Assembly: GCA_963727535.1 (NCBI GenBank)
Contig: CAVSGR010000003.1
Span: 21,214-85,213 of the forward strand
Source: RBG-16-34-14 sp963727535
GTDB taxonomy: Bacteria; Bacteroidota; Ignavibacteria; Ignavibacteriales; Ignavibacteriaceae
Reading direction: 5' to 3'
Length of the DNA stretch: 64,000 nucleotides
This document shows, in pieces, positions 44,476-53,306 of the stretch. How positions within the stretch are numbered: position 1 is the stretch's first letter; each line of letters starts with the position of its first letter. The position numbers were made by a program, and so were the translations under genes. The notes under the pieces are model-generated. The model was not told the DNA's origin, made no database searches, and saw nothing but the letters and a program-made list of their open reading frames with translations.

Positions 44476-45360
44476 ATGCAAACAAAAATAATCTCGTTTA
44501 ATAAATTTGTATTAGTTCTTTTACTTTTAATAGTTTCTTCAACATTTTCTCAGCAAGTGAACACCGGAAAATACGCGGATGTAAATGGTATGAAGATGTA
44601 CTACGAAGTTTCAGGTGAAGGTGATCCGCTAATAGTACTGCATGGAGCTTATATGAACATCCCTACTATGGGAGAGATCATTCCTACGCTTGCAAAGACA
44701 CATAAAGTTTATGCAATTGAAATGCAGGGCCATGGTCACACAAAAGATATTGACAGACCCATCACCTATGAAAATCTCGCCAATGATGTAGCTGATTTTA
44801 TGGATGAAGTTGGACTTGAGAAAGCAGATGTGTTCGGCTACTCAATGGGTGGTCAGGTTGGGTTGAAACTTGCAATCAGCCACCCGCAAAAAATAAACAA
44901 ACTTATCACTGCATCTGTCGCTTATGATCTTAAAGGCTGGCAGCCGGTATATAGTGAGTTTATTCCACAAATGACTCCGGAGATGTTTCTTGCAATGCCT
45001 TTTTTTGCAGAAAAACATAAACAATCTGAAAACCCTGATGCCTATATCGCGTTCCTCAAAAAAATGATTGCACTTGAAAAAGAACCAATGGCTTGGGAAG
45101 AAGATGTAAAAAAATTAAAAACCCCTGTGCTGATAATCGCCGGTGATGCTGATGTCGCTACACTTGAACATATTGTTTCTATGTTCCGGCTGCTTGGCGG
45201 CGGGGTAATGGGTGATATGGGAAAACCTTTACCATTATCCCGACTTGCAATTTTACCCGCAACAACGCACACAGCAGTCATAACCCAAGTTGATCTTCTA
45301 CTTGCTTTCATCGAGCCATTCCTTAAGGGAGAAACACCTAAGGGATTTTTCGAGGAATAA
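44476..45360 (+). CDS. exported alpha/beta hydrolase
   Basis: A 294-residue hydrolase. The start at 44476 follows GGAGTAAACATA; an earlier ATG at 44449 gives a charged, non-signal extension. The signal peptide ends SSTFSQQ. The core has LHGAYMNIPTMG, GHGHTKD, the elbow GYSMGG with Ser, AGDADVATLEH with Asp, and ATTHTAV with His. It parallels the hydrolases at 26268 and 49684, and like them is close to RibD_C genes. Substrate unknown. Confidence 0.87.
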   Translation: MQTKIISFNKFVLVLLLLIVSSTFSQQVNTGKYADVNGMKMYYEVSGEGDPLIVLHGAYMNIPTMGEIIPTLAKTHKVYAIEMQGHGHTKDIDRPITYENLANDVADFMDEVGLEKADVFGYSMGGQVGLKLAISHPQKINKLITASVAYDLKGWQPVYSEFIPQMTPEMFLAMPFFAEKHKQSENPDAYIAFLKKMIALEKEPMAWEEDVKKLKTPVLIIAGDADVATLEHIVSMFRLLGGGVMGDMGKPLPLSRLAILPATTHTAVITQVDLLLAFIEPFLKGETPKGFFEE

Positions 45361-45450
45361 ATTGGAAGGTTATAATTATCAAACGTTCATAACATAACTT
45401 GAAGAAAATAATGAAACATGAAATTCAATAAATAATAAAGGAAAAATAAA

Positions 45451-45999
45451 ATGAGAAAATTAATTGTTGAAGCCGAAGTGCCAATTGATGGTGTAGTCAA
45501 TAATCCCGACATGTTTGGAGAAATCTTCAAGTATCATAGTGAAGATGTAGTTGAATATCTTAATAAGCTGCTCTTTAGCCCTGACGCTCTTATCCTGGGA
45601 CGCAAGACTTATGAAGTTTTTGCACAGGTGTGGCCGGAACGTAAAGATGAAATGGCAGATAGAATTAATAGTATGTCAAAATATGTTGCATCTAAAACAC
45701 TTAAACAACCGCTTAGTTGGAATTCAAGCTTAATTCAAGGTGATATTGCAGATGAAGTAAGAAAGCTAAAACAGGAGCCAGGGAAGAGTTTACTTCAATA
45801 TGGAATTGGTGAACTAACTAAAACAATGTTAAAAAGCGGACTGATAGATGAAATACATTTAAACGTATTTCCTTTTACTTTTGGGAAAGGAGATCGTTGG
45901 TTTGACATTCTTGGTACCGTCAACTACGAATTACTGGAAAGTAAATCATTTAGTTCCGGTGTTGTGCATCTACGTTATAAACCTAAATATAATTCTTAA
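45451..45999 (+). CDS. RibD C-terminal / DHFR-like reductase (paralogue 4)
   Basis: A 182-residue member: MRKLIVEAEVPIDGVVNNPD, ALILGRKTYEVFAQVWPE with the GRKT loop, SLLQYGIGELTKTML in place of the usual glycine-rich GGS strand, and LIDEIHLNVFPFTFGKG. The change GGS to GIG at the cofactor strand is shared with no other paralogue in the window. The start follows AAAGGAAAAATAAA. It lies between two hydrolase genes in the same direction. Confidence 0.86.
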   Translation: MRKLIVEAEVPIDGVVNNPDMFGEIFKYHSEDVVEYLNKLLFSPDALILGRKTYEVFAQVWPERKDEMADRINSMSKYVASKTLKQPLSWNSSLIQGDIADEVRKLKQEPGKSLLQYGIGELTKTMLKSGLIDEIHLNVFPFTFGKGDRWFDILGTVNYELLESKSFSSGVVHLRYKPKYNS

Positions 46000-46031
46000 A
46001 CTTAATGGAAAAATAATAGGAGTAGTCTGTT

Positions 46032-47078
46032 ATGCATATTCTAAGAAACATCTTCGTTTTTATTTCAATTTTGATTCTTAGCTGCCTTCATAATTGTTTT
46101 GCCCGATCCATTACTCATTCATGTAAGGATGATAGTATTTCAATAGTTGAAAAAATTAAGCTGGGAGGGATTGAACAAACGGTGATGATTCATGGAGCAC
46201 ATGCACATAATCCCTTGTTATTAATAGTTCATGGGGGGCCAGGATTTCCTGAGTCATACCTCTTCAGAACATATAATCGTATTTTGGAAAAGGATTTCTT
46301 AGTAGTTTACTGGGATCAGCGCGGTGCAGGACTTTCTTATTCTCCCAATATTCCTCCTCAGACAATGACACTTTATCAAATTGTTGAAGATGCACATGAA
46401 CTTGTAACCATACTTAAAGTGAGATACCACAAAAAAAAAATTTATCTTATGGGTCATTCCTGGGGTTCAGCCGTTGGTTTAACACTGGTTAAGAAATACC
46501 CCAATGATTTTTATAAATATGTAGGGATTGGTCAAGTAGTTGATATGGCGCAAAATGAGAAGTTATCTTATCAATATACGTTGGATGCCGCGATCAAGGA
46601 TAACAACAAAGAAGCGATAACAGAGCTTCAAAAAATTAAATACAACTATAAAAAAGATATTCCCAACGATATTAGTGCTCTTCATATCCAGAGAAAATGG
46701 CTTGACTATTATGGAGGTGCAACTTATGGAGAAAAAAACGCAGATAAAATATTCAGAGGGATCACAGCAGAAGAATATGCTTTGTACGATAAAAACAAAT
46801 CAGAAGAGTCTCAGAACTTTTCGATGAGATATCTGTGGAGCGAGGTAATGAAAATAAATTTTCTTAAAACAGCCACAGAACTGAAAGTGCCGGTATATTT
46901 CTTTACCGGCAAACATGATTATAATGTTGTGTATACACTTGTTGAAGAATACTATAAGGTTTTAAAAGCCCCCTATAAAGAAATTGTTTGGTTTGAAAAT
47001 TCTGCACACTTTATTCCTTTTGAAGAGCCAGAAAAATTTAATAAGCTTATTATAGAAAAACTATTGCAGCAGCCATGA
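46032..47078 (+). CDS. proline iminopeptidase-like alpha/beta hydrolase (exported)
   Basis: A 348-residue hydrolase of the proline-iminopeptidase branch (family S33): HGGPGFPESYLFR supplies the oxyanion loop, VYWDQRGAGLS is the family hallmark, GHSWGSAVG holds the nucleophile Ser, TGKHDYNV the Asp, and SAHFIPFEEPEKF the His. The N-terminus is hydrophobic with a Cys at ILSC (lipobox-like), so it is exported and may be lipid-anchored. The start follows AGGAG. Cytoplasmic peptidases of the family lack such a signal; the target may be peptides or esters outside the cell. Confidence 0.85.
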   Translation: MHILRNIFVFISILILSCLHNCFARSITHSCKDDSISIVEKIKLGGIEQTVMIHGAHAHNPLLLIVHGGPGFPESYLFRTYNRILEKDFLVVYWDQRGAGLSYSPNIPPQTMTLYQIVEDAHELVTILKVRYHKKKIYLMGHSWGSAVGLTLVKKYPNDFYKYVGIGQVVDMAQNEKLSYQYTLDAAIKDNNKEAITELQKIKYNYKKDIPNDISALHIQRKWLDYYGGATYGEKNADKIFRGITAEEYALYDKNKSEESQNFSMRYLWSEVMKINFLKTATELKVPVYFFTGKHDYNVVYTLVEEYYKVLKAPYKEIVWFENSAHFIPFEEPEKFNKLIIEKLLQQP

Positions 47079-47138
47079 TGTTTGCTCTATTATATATAGA
47101 CAGACTTCTAAATATGTAATAAATAGAAGAGATCATAA

Positions 47139-47444
47139 ATGAATAAAATAACGAGAATTTGGCATGGCACAACTAAAGCCGAACATGCTGATATATATCT
47201 AAAATATATTAATGAAACGGGGTTAAAAGATTACAGGAAAGTTGACGGGAATTTATCGGCAAAGGTTTTAAGAAGAATTGATGGAAATGTATGTCACTTT
47301 CTCACCATAACAGAATGGGATTCATACGAAAGCATTAAAAAATTTGCAGGCGATGATTTTGAAAATGCCAGGTATTATGTTGAGGATAAAAAATACCTTT
47401 TAGAATTTGAAGAGAAAGTACTTCATTACGAAACATTTGAATAG
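47139..47444 (+). CDS. ABM-like small protein
   Basis: A 101-residue protein with ITRIWHGTTKAEHADIYLKY and VCHFLTITEWDSYESIKKFA, the two-strand/helix layout of the ABM or dimeric alpha/beta-barrel fold (NIPSNAP-like). It lies 60 bases after the peptidase gene. A small monooxygenase or haem-degrading-like function is possible; no catalytic residues can be assigned. Confidence 0.65.
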   Translation: MNKITRIWHGTTKAEHADIYLKYINETGLKDYRKVDGNLSAKVLRRIDGNVCHFLTITEWDSYESIKKFAGDDFENARYYVEDKKYLLEFEEKVLHYETFE

Positions 47445-47515
47445 TAATTATGTCAATAGCTAACGCTGAACTTGAGAATATTTAAGAGTACGAATTAAGT
47501 GAAAGGAATATCGTC

Positions 47516-47932
47516 ATGAAAAATATAATTGCAAAATGGCAATCACTTTCTCCTTATATCCAGGGATTACTGCGAATTTTTGCCGCATTTATGTTTATAA
47601 CAGCAGGCACAATGAAGTTGTTTGCATTCCCTATGGGTGTTCCGCCAAATGGGGGGACAGTTCCGTTAATTTCACAAATGGGGTTCGCTGGAATTCTTGA
47701 AACTTTTGGCGGGCTGTTGCTGTTGATTGGTCTTTATACACGCCCGGTTGCATTTATCCTTGCGGGCGAGATGGCAGTAGCATATTTTCAGGTCCATTTT
47801 CCGCAAAATTTCTGGCCCATAATCAATGGTGGACAACCAGCAGTATTATATTGCTTCATCTGGTTGTATTTTTCAGCCTCAGGGGCACGTGCATTAAGTA
47901 TAGATTCATGGAGAGAGAAAACAAGGAAATAA
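47516..47932 (+). CDS. DoxX-family membrane protein
   Basis: A 138-residue protein with four predicted helices. RIFAAFMFITAGTMKLFAFP, MGFAGILETFGGLLLLIGLYTRPVAF and the final WLYFSASGARALSIDSWR are standard DoxX features. The family is linked to quinone/thiosulfate oxidation or redox protection but most members are uncharacterised. The DUF1579-like gene follows 5 bases after it. Confidence 0.9.
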   Translation: MKNIIAKWQSLSPYIQGLLRIFAAFMFITAGTMKLFAFPMGVPPNGGTVPLISQMGFAGILETFGGLLLLIGLYTRPVAFILAGEMAVAYFQVHFPQNFWPIINGGQPAVLYCFIWLYFSASGARALSIDSWREKTRK

Positions 47933-47937
47933 ATGAT

Positions 47938-48402
47938 ATGTTACAAAACTCAAAACTAAATCTTGATTCTATCAATCCTCGACTCGAACCATTTAAAATT
48001 CTAATTGGGGATTGGGAAACAGAAGGTCACCACCGGCTTTTACCAGACACGACATTTCATGGGCACACAACTTTTAGCTGGCTGGAGGGAGGGGCTTTTC
48101 TCATGATGTATTCGCGTATGGATGAGTTGGAAATTCCTGACAACATATCAATTATTGCAAGTGACGATGCCGCTAACAAGTTTTATATGTTCTCTTACGA
48201 CGTTCGTGGGGTTTCAAGAAAATTTGAAGTAAAATTCACTGACAACACCCTTGAAATGTGGAGAAACTTTCCGGGCTTTTCTCAAAGATTTAAAGGCGTT
48301 GTTAAAAACAACGGGAATATAACGGAAGGTGTCTGGGAACTCTGTGAAGACGATATCAATTGGAACAAGGACTTGGAATTGACTTACAAACGAATTGGAT
48401 AA
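47938..48402 (+). CDS. DUF1579-like lipocalin-type protein (paralogue 2)
   Basis: A 154-residue paralogue of 27142-27612, sharing ILIGDWETEGHH, YDVRGVSRKFEVKF, NFPGFSQRFKGVVK and a nearly identical C-terminus (WELCEDDINWNKDLEL). The start at 47938 follows AAGGAAATAAATGAT; the frame extends upstream into the DoxX gene, where it is not supported. The two copies are each placed beside RibD_C and AHSA1 genes, which suggests that a block was duplicated and reshuffled. Confidence 0.78.
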   Translation: MLQNSKLNLDSINPRLEPFKILIGDWETEGHHRLLPDTTFHGHTTFSWLEGGAFLMMYSRMDELEIPDNISIIASDDAANKFYMFSYDVRGVSRKFEVKFTDNTLEMWRNFPGFSQRFKGVVKNNGNITEGVWELCEDDINWNKDLELTYKRIG

Positions 48403-48445
48403 ATAATCCTGTTCAAAATATCAACTTTCCAAAAGGAGTGGAAAA

Positions 48446-49015
48446 ATGAGAAAAATAAAATTGCAAATGCAAGTATCGATTGACGGATTTAATTCGACAG
48501 GACCTGATGATGAAATGAAATGGATAACCTGGGATTTAGATGAGGTCCAAAAACAATATACAATTGACTTACTTGATACTTCCGATACAATTATTATGGG
48601 TAGAAAATTAGCAGAAAAATTTTTCCCAGCCTGGGAAGCCAGAGTAAAACAAACAGACCATCCAATGAATGATTATGCAGTAAGAATTGTTAATGCGAGA
48701 AAGGTAGTATTCACTAATTCACTTGATAAGTTAATCTGGGAAAGAACGGAGCTTGCAAAAGGAAATTTAATAGAAGAAATAAATAAACTTAAAAAACAGA
48801 GTGGTAAAGATATTATTGTATATGGAGGCAGTTCATTTGTTGCATCTTTAATTAATGAGAAATTGATTGATGAATTTCACTTATTCATCAATCCTATTGC
48901 ATTAGGCAAAGGTGTTGCAACTTTTGGCATGTTGAGAAATTGGCAACTATTAAAGCTCATAAACTCCACCATTTGCAAAAACGGAATAGTTATAAATAGT
49001 TACTTAACAAAATAG
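48446..49015 (+). CDS. RibD C-terminal / DHFR-like reductase (paralogue 5)
   Basis: A 189-residue member: MRKIKLQMQVSIDGFNSTGP, TIIMGRKLAEKFFPAWE, KDIIVYGGSSFVASLINEKL and DEFHLFINPIALGKG. It is most similar to paralogue 1 (25634), which shares the KDIxVYGGSxFV strand and the terminal NGIVINSY. The start follows AAAGGAGTGGAAAA. The 171 bases after it hold only a 28-codon frame (49051-49137) with no recognisable content. Confidence 0.87.
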   Translation: MRKIKLQMQVSIDGFNSTGPDDEMKWITWDLDEVQKQYTIDLLDTSDTIIMGRKLAEKFFPAWEARVKQTDHPMNDYAVRIVNARKVVFTNSLDKLIWERTELAKGNLIEEINKLKKQSGKDIIVYGGSSFVASLINEKLIDEFHLFINPIALGKGVATFGMLRNWQLLKLINSTICKNGIVINSYLTK

Positions 49016-49186
49016 AATTATTTATTACAGTAGTATAATAGAAAAATGAGATGAAAAAAGTATTACCTGAGATCGGCAAGGCAATAATACTTTCAGTATG
49101 TGAACAACTTAATAATGATTTATCAATTGCAGCATAGGACATTTGCTCTTTATTAATATTTAACTAACTAAAAGAAGGAATAAATT

Positions 49187-49603
49187 ATGGACGCAACAAA
49201 AGTCACAATAGAGACAACAGTTTCAGCAAACACAAAAAAGGTATGGGATTATTGGAATAGACCTGAACACATTACAAAATGGAACTTTGCCGCCGATGAC
49301 TGGCACTGTCCGAATGCCGAAAATGATTTAAGAGTAGGTGGGAAGTTTAAGAGCAGAATGGAAGCTAAAGACGGAAGTTTCGGATTCGATTTTGAAGCTA
49401 TTTATGACGAAATCGTTGATCAAAAGAAAATCGCTTATACAATGAAAGATGGCAGACAAGCAATAACTAATTTTGAAAATCATGGAAGTAAAACAAAAGT
49501 TTCAACAACTTTCGATGCTGAAAATGAGAATCCCATCGAGATGCAAAAAGGGGGTTGGCAGGCAATTTTGGATAACTTTAAAAAGTATGTGGAAGAAAAC
49601 TAA
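49187..49603 (+). CDS. AHSA1/SRPBCC-family protein (copy 2)
   Basis: A 138-residue twin of 28556-28972. The first 80 residues are almost the same and 105 consecutive bases (49241-49345) are identical, while residues about 85-115 differ in over half of positions (NFENHGSKTKVSTTF against HFEDRDGSTVITTIF). The pattern suggests gene conversion of the 5' part. The start follows AGAAGGAATAAATT. Confidence 0.88.
   Translation: MDATKVTIETTVSANTKKVWDYWNRPEHITKWNFAADDWHCPNAENDLRVGGKFKSRMEAKDGSFGFDFEAIYDEIVDQKKIAYTMKDGRQAITNFENHGSKTKVSTTFDAENENPIEMQKGGWQAILDNFKKYVEEN
49241..49345 (+). repeat. 105-base direct repeat shared with 28610-28714
   Basis: Second member of the perfect repeat described at 28610-28714, inside the second AHSA1 gene, in the same reading frame and orientation. 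Confidence 0.9.
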
Positions 49604-49683
49604 TAGTTGAAGAAAACAATAAAAAAGTAATCATGAAAATGGTAAAATAATTTAATTGAAAAGGTAGGAAGGAGATTAGAGTT

Positions 49684-50583
49684 ATGACAAAATTCAGAGT
49701 TATGTTTATTGCTGTGGTTCTCTTCGTCTTGGGATCAATCACATGGGCGCAGGAGATTGTTACGGAGCCGGACACCAGCGGTTACGTAGCTGCTAATGGC
49801 ATTGATTATTGGTTCGAAATAAGAGGCGAAGGAGAGCCGTTGCTGCTGCTGCATGGCGGACTTATGTCTGCTGATGCTTTTGGGCCAGTCCTTATGAAGC
49901 TCGCAGAGACACACCGTATTATCGGTGTCGATCTGCTTGGGCATGGGCACACAGCGCTTGGCAGCAGGAAGATTATCCCGGCGGAAATAGGCAATGACCT
50001 CGCGATAGTCCTTGAGAAACTTGGCATACAGCAGGCAGATGTAATGGGCTACTCTTTTGGTGGATTTGTTGCGTTGCAGCTTGCATTTCAGCATCCCTCA
50101 CTCATACACCGGTTGATAGTCGTTTCTACACCTTATGCACAAGACGGCTGGTTTGCGGAAATGTTGCCGCAGCAGACAGCATTAAATGCAGCCATGGCTG
50201 ACCAGATGAAGGAAACGATGATATATAAATCCTATGTTGCGATTGCACCTAATCCGCAGGATTTTCCAAGGCTTCTCGACGCAATGGGAGAGGCTCTGCG
50301 TCAATCGTATGATTGGTCTGAAAGTGTTAAGCAGCTCAAGATGCCGGTAATGCTTGTGTATGGAGACGCGGATATGGTTCGACCTGAGCACTATGTATCG
50401 TTCTATCACCTGCTTGGCGGAGGATTGCGCGATGCGGGATGGATGCGCGAGCATATATCACAGAATCGTTTGGCAATTTTGCCGGACGTGACGCACTATG
50501 AAATGGGCACTTCACCCAGGCTGGCGGAAACAGTGCTGCCGTTCTTGAACGGTGAAATGAATGTAAAAAATTCTGGTAAATAA
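49684..50583 (+). CDS. exported alpha/beta hydrolase, G+C-rich
   Basis: A 299-residue hydrolase with a signal peptide ending SITWAQE. Core motifs: LLHGGLMSADAFG, GHGHTALG, GYSFGG with Ser124, YGDADMVRPEH with Asp, DVTHYEM with His. It belongs to the same group as 26268 and 44476. Its base composition stands out: bases 50281-50340 contain 31 G/C of 60, well above its AT-rich neighbours, and CTG/GCG codons are frequent. That points to recent acquisition from a different genome. The start follows AGGAAGGAG. Confidence 0.87.
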   Translation: MTKFRVMFIAVVLFVLGSITWAQEIVTEPDTSGYVAANGIDYWFEIRGEGEPLLLLHGGLMSADAFGPVLMKLAETHRIIGVDLLGHGHTALGSRKIIPAEIGNDLAIVLEKLGIQQADVMGYSFGGFVALQLAFQHPSLIHRLIVVSTPYAQDGWFAEMLPQQTALNAAMADQMKETMIYKSYVAIAPNPQDFPRLLDAMGEALRQSYDWSESVKQLKMPVMLVYGDADMVRPEHYVSFYHLLGGGLRDAGWMREHISQNRLAILPDVTHYEMGTSPRLAETVLPFLNGEMNVKNSGK

Positions 50584-50705
50584 AAAATGAATTATAAAGA
50601 ATTCCGATTTCGTCAAACGACTAAGAAATGTTGACCATAATTAATCAATCAAAAAGTAAGGCAAGCAGACTGTCTGGCTTATACAATCAAAAGGAGTAAA
50701 AGGCC

Positions 50706-51299
50706 ATGAGAAAAATAATTGTTATATCAATGATTACTTTAGATGGAGTAATGCAGGCACCGGGCGGATCTAAGGAAGATACTTCAGAAGGTTTTAAATA
50801 CGGCGGCTGGACTGCACCTTATGCAGACGATGCCTCTGGCAAGGTCTGGAAAAAACAGATGAAAGCTGCTGATCTTCTGCTAGGCAGGAAAACCTTTGAT
50901 ATTTTTGAGGGCTATTGGCCTGAACATGCAGCCGGCTGGCCTGGTATTAATGAAGTCACTAAATATATCTTTTCTAAGACGAGGGTAAAGTCAGATTGGG
51001 AAAATACTATTTTCCTAAAAAGTTTGGCAGACATCAAAAAAATTAAAAAAGGATCAGGTTCTGATATAAAAGTCTGGGGAAGCAGCAAGCTAATTCAGTT
51101 ACTACTGAAAAATGATTTAGTAGATGAACTCTGGCTCAACACTTACCCGCTGACTCTTGGTACAGGGAAAAAATTGTTTGTGGATGGCACAATACCAGCG
51201 GCTTTTGCATTAGTAGAAAGTATGGTCACGCCAAGCGGAGTGATTATGGTTAATTACAAGCGAGCTGGAAAAGTTAAGACAGGTACTGTTGGAGCTTAA
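50706..51299 (+). CDS. RibD C-terminal / DHFR-like reductase (paralogue 6)
   Basis: A 197-residue member: MRKIIVISMITLDGVMQAPG, DLLLGRKTFDIFEGYWPE, SDIKVWGSSKLIQLLLKNDL and DELWLNTYPLTLGTGKKLF. This WGSS subtype is the most widespread in bacteria. Its last codons and the 5' end of the next gene form the junction that is duplicated at 43527. The start lies 6 bases after AAAAGGAGTAAA. The PhnB-like gene begins 12 bases after its stop. Confidence 0.9.
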   Translation: MRKIIVISMITLDGVMQAPGGSKEDTSEGFKYGGWTAPYADDASGKVWKKQMKAADLLLGRKTFDIFEGYWPEHAAGWPGINEVTKYIFSKTRVKSDWENTIFLKSLADIKKIKKGSGSDIKVWGSSKLIQLLLKNDLVDELWLNTYPLTLGTGKKLFVDGTIPAAFALVESMVTPSGVIMVNYKRAGKVKTGTVGA

Positions 51300-51311
51300 G
51301 GAGAAAATAAA

Positions 51312-51761
51312 ATGAAAAAAATAAACCAAATCGCACAAGGGTTACGATGCATACCATTTCTGCTGTTCGATGGAAATTGTGCTGAAGCAATGACTTTTTA
51401 TCACGAATGTCTTGGTGGTGAGTTGACCTTGACTCGACTTGGTGATTCTCCCATGAAAGACATGCTTCCTCCGGAAAAGCATGCGAGAATTATCAATGCA
51501 CATTTAAAGAGCGGTGATATTGAGATATCAGCGACTGACTGGATGGCATCGCCCGAATTTAGTCCTATCCAAGGCAATACGTTCGCAATATTTGTCATTG
51601 GAAAGACCTATGATGAGTTGAAAACGGTCTTTGACAAGCTCAAGGATGGCGACAATAACAAAAAACTTCAGGAACTGCGTGAATTGCCATTTGGGCTATA
51701 TGGACAGTTTTATGACAAATATGGCATCCAGTGGATTTTTAGAGGAGATAAAAAAGAATAA
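51312..51761 (+). CDS. PhnB-like VOC protein
   Basis: A 149-residue PhnB/VOC protein: LRCIPFLLFDGNCAEAMTFY, ARIINAHLKSGDIEISATDW and LYGQFYDKYGIQWIFRGD. The leader MKKINQIAQG is unusual for the family and is the part copied to 43.6 kb. The ATG follows AAGGAGAAAATAAA. It lies 12 bases after a RibD_C gene, so the two are probably co-transcribed. Confidence 0.88.
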   Translation: MKKINQIAQGLRCIPFLLFDGNCAEAMTFYHECLGGELTLTRLGDSPMKDMLPPEKHARIINAHLKSGDIEISATDWMASPEFSPIQGNTFAIFVIGKTYDELKTVFDKLKDGDNNKKLQELRELPFGLYGQFYDKYGIQWIFRGDKKE

Positions 51762-51884
51762 TGTGAAGGTAGACATTATAGACAATAACAAAACAGATGA
51801 CAGGAGAAATATAATGTATTCGAAAAATATTTTACTTATTTATAAATCAATTTAATAAACCAATAAAATCTAAGAGGTAATCTT

Positions 51885-52286
51885 ATGTCAAAAATGAATC
51901 CCGTAGTTCACTTTGAAATGCCCGCAGAAGATACTGCAAGAATGAAAGAATTTTATACAAGTGCATTCGGCTGGCAGATGAAGCAGTACGGTCCCGAGAT
52001 GGGAAATTATATTGTCGCTCAAACAACAGAAACAGGTGAAAATGGAATGATCCAAACACCGGGAACAATTAACGGTGGCTTCTATCCTAAAACGGATGAT
52101 CCTATTTCAAATCATCCATCCGTTGTAATTGCTGTTGAGGATATCAATGAATCAATTGAGAAGATTAAAAAAGCGGGTGGAAAAATGCTAAACGAACCGA
52201 TGGATATTCCTGGAGTTGGAAAGTATGCTTCCTTTAAGGATACCGAAGGTAACCGTGTAAGCATTTTGCAGCCATTGCCTATGTAA
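51885..52286 (+). CDS. VOC/glyoxalase-family protein
   Basis: A 133-residue VOC protein of the subgroup once called hydroxylases: VHFEMPAEDTARMKEFYTSA, FGWQMKQYGPEMGNYI, GGFYPKTDD and GKYASFKDTEGNRVSILQP. The fold is clear, the reaction unknown. The start lies 6 bases after AGAGGTAATCTT. It is 21 bases upstream of the next RibD_C gene. Confidence 0.9.
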   Translation: MSKMNPVVHFEMPAEDTARMKEFYTSAFGWQMKQYGPEMGNYIVAQTTETGENGMIQTPGTINGGFYPKTDDPISNHPSVVIAVEDINESIEKIKKAGGKMLNEPMDIPGVGKYASFKDTEGNRVSILQPLPM

Positions 52287-52307
52287 GTAATAAAATAAAA
52301 AGTGAAA

Positions 52308-52871
52308 ATGAGAAAAGTGATTTTTGCAATTAATTCTACCATAAATGGTTTTGCGGACCACACAAGTGTTATACCCGATGATGAATTGCACAATTTTTAT
52401 GCTGACTATCTGGATAATGTTGATGTGATTTTAATGGGCAGAAAAACCTATGAATTAATGGAAGGTTACTGGCCGGTAGCCCATGAAGACCCGCGCAATA
52501 CCAAAAGTACGCTGAGGTTCGCCGATAAATTTAATTCTGTACAGAAAATAGTCTTTACTAATACATTGAAGAAACTTGACTGGCAAAATTCTGTAATTGC
52601 AGAAGAGAATCTTATAGATATAGTAAAAAGACTTAAAAATGAAGATGGTAAAAATATTTCAGCCGGCAGCTTAAGTATTGCATCTCAATTATTAAAACTT
52701 AACCTGATTGATGAGTTTTGGTTTTTAGTTCACCCTATAATTGCCGGAAAAGGCAAACAACTGTTTGAAGATTTCGATGAAAAAAGAAATCTTAAATTGA
52801 TAGATACTAAAAAATTTCATTCGGGTGTTATTGCTTTGCAGTATAGAAAAATGGTGAAGGAGACCGAATGA
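52308..52871 (+). CDS. RibD C-terminal / DHFR-like reductase (paralogue 7)
   Basis: A 187-residue member: MRKVIFAINSTINGFADHTS, VDVILMGRKTYELMEGYWPV, KNISAGSLSIASQLLKLNLI and DEFWFLVHPIIAGKGKQLF. I chose the ATG at 52308 over a GTG two codons upstream because all paralogues begin M-(K/R)-K. It is the last gene of the long rightward series and converges with a 4-base gap on the TfoX gene. Confidence 0.88.
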   Translation: MRKVIFAINSTINGFADHTSVIPDDELHNFYADYLDNVDVILMGRKTYELMEGYWPVAHEDPRNTKSTLRFADKFNSVQKIVFTNTLKKLDWQNSVIAEENLIDIVKRLKNEDGKNISAGSLSIASQLLKLNLIDEFWFLVHPIIAGKGKQLFEDFDEKRNLKLIDTKKFHSGVIALQYRKMVKETE

Positions 52872-52875
52872 ATTA

Positions 52876-53244
52876 TTAGGTATTTTTCTTCTTCCCGCTC
52901 CTTTTAGCATAAGGATTATACTCAAGGCATAGTTTTACCCAATAATCCAAATCTTTTTCAACGTTAAAACCTTCCGGGTCAACAAATACAAAACCTCTAA
53001 GAGGGCGTCCGGTAATATCCATTGGCCTGCAGCCTTTCTTTTTCATTGCTTTCGTCATAATTTCTTCACCGATTCTTGCCATCAATCTGTCTTTGCCGGT
53101 AGCTTTGTCTATGTCAAGACCCACGCACATTTTATCGTTCACAAAAAAACAATATCCTCCCATAAATTTTTTACCTTCATAAGATTTAGCTTTTGCTTTT
53201 AATGCTCTTCCTATTCTTTCTTTTTGATGTTCTGAGTATGCCAT
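52876..53244 (-). CDS. TfoX N-terminal-domain protein
   Basis: A 122-residue protein of the free-standing TfoX_N type: RIGRALKAKAKSYEGKKFMG, GGYCFFVNDKMCVGLD, RIGEEIMTKAMKKKGCRPMD and RGFVFVDPEGF. The competence regulator TfoX has an additional C-terminal domain which is absent here; small members like this usually accompany PhnB, YCII and RibD_C genes, as in this window. Function unknown. Confidence 0.87.
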   Translation of the reverse strand: MAYSEHQKERIGRALKAKAKSYEGKKFMGGYCFFVNDKMCVGLDIDKATGKDRLMARIGEEIMTKAMKKKGCRPMDITGRPLRGFVFVDPEGFNVEKDLDYWVKLCLEYNPYAKRSGKKKNT

Positions 53245-53306
53245 TTATCTCTTTCCTCGACTTAAAAATTCAGATCTAAATAATCATCCCTTAGTCTGCA
53301 GATAAT

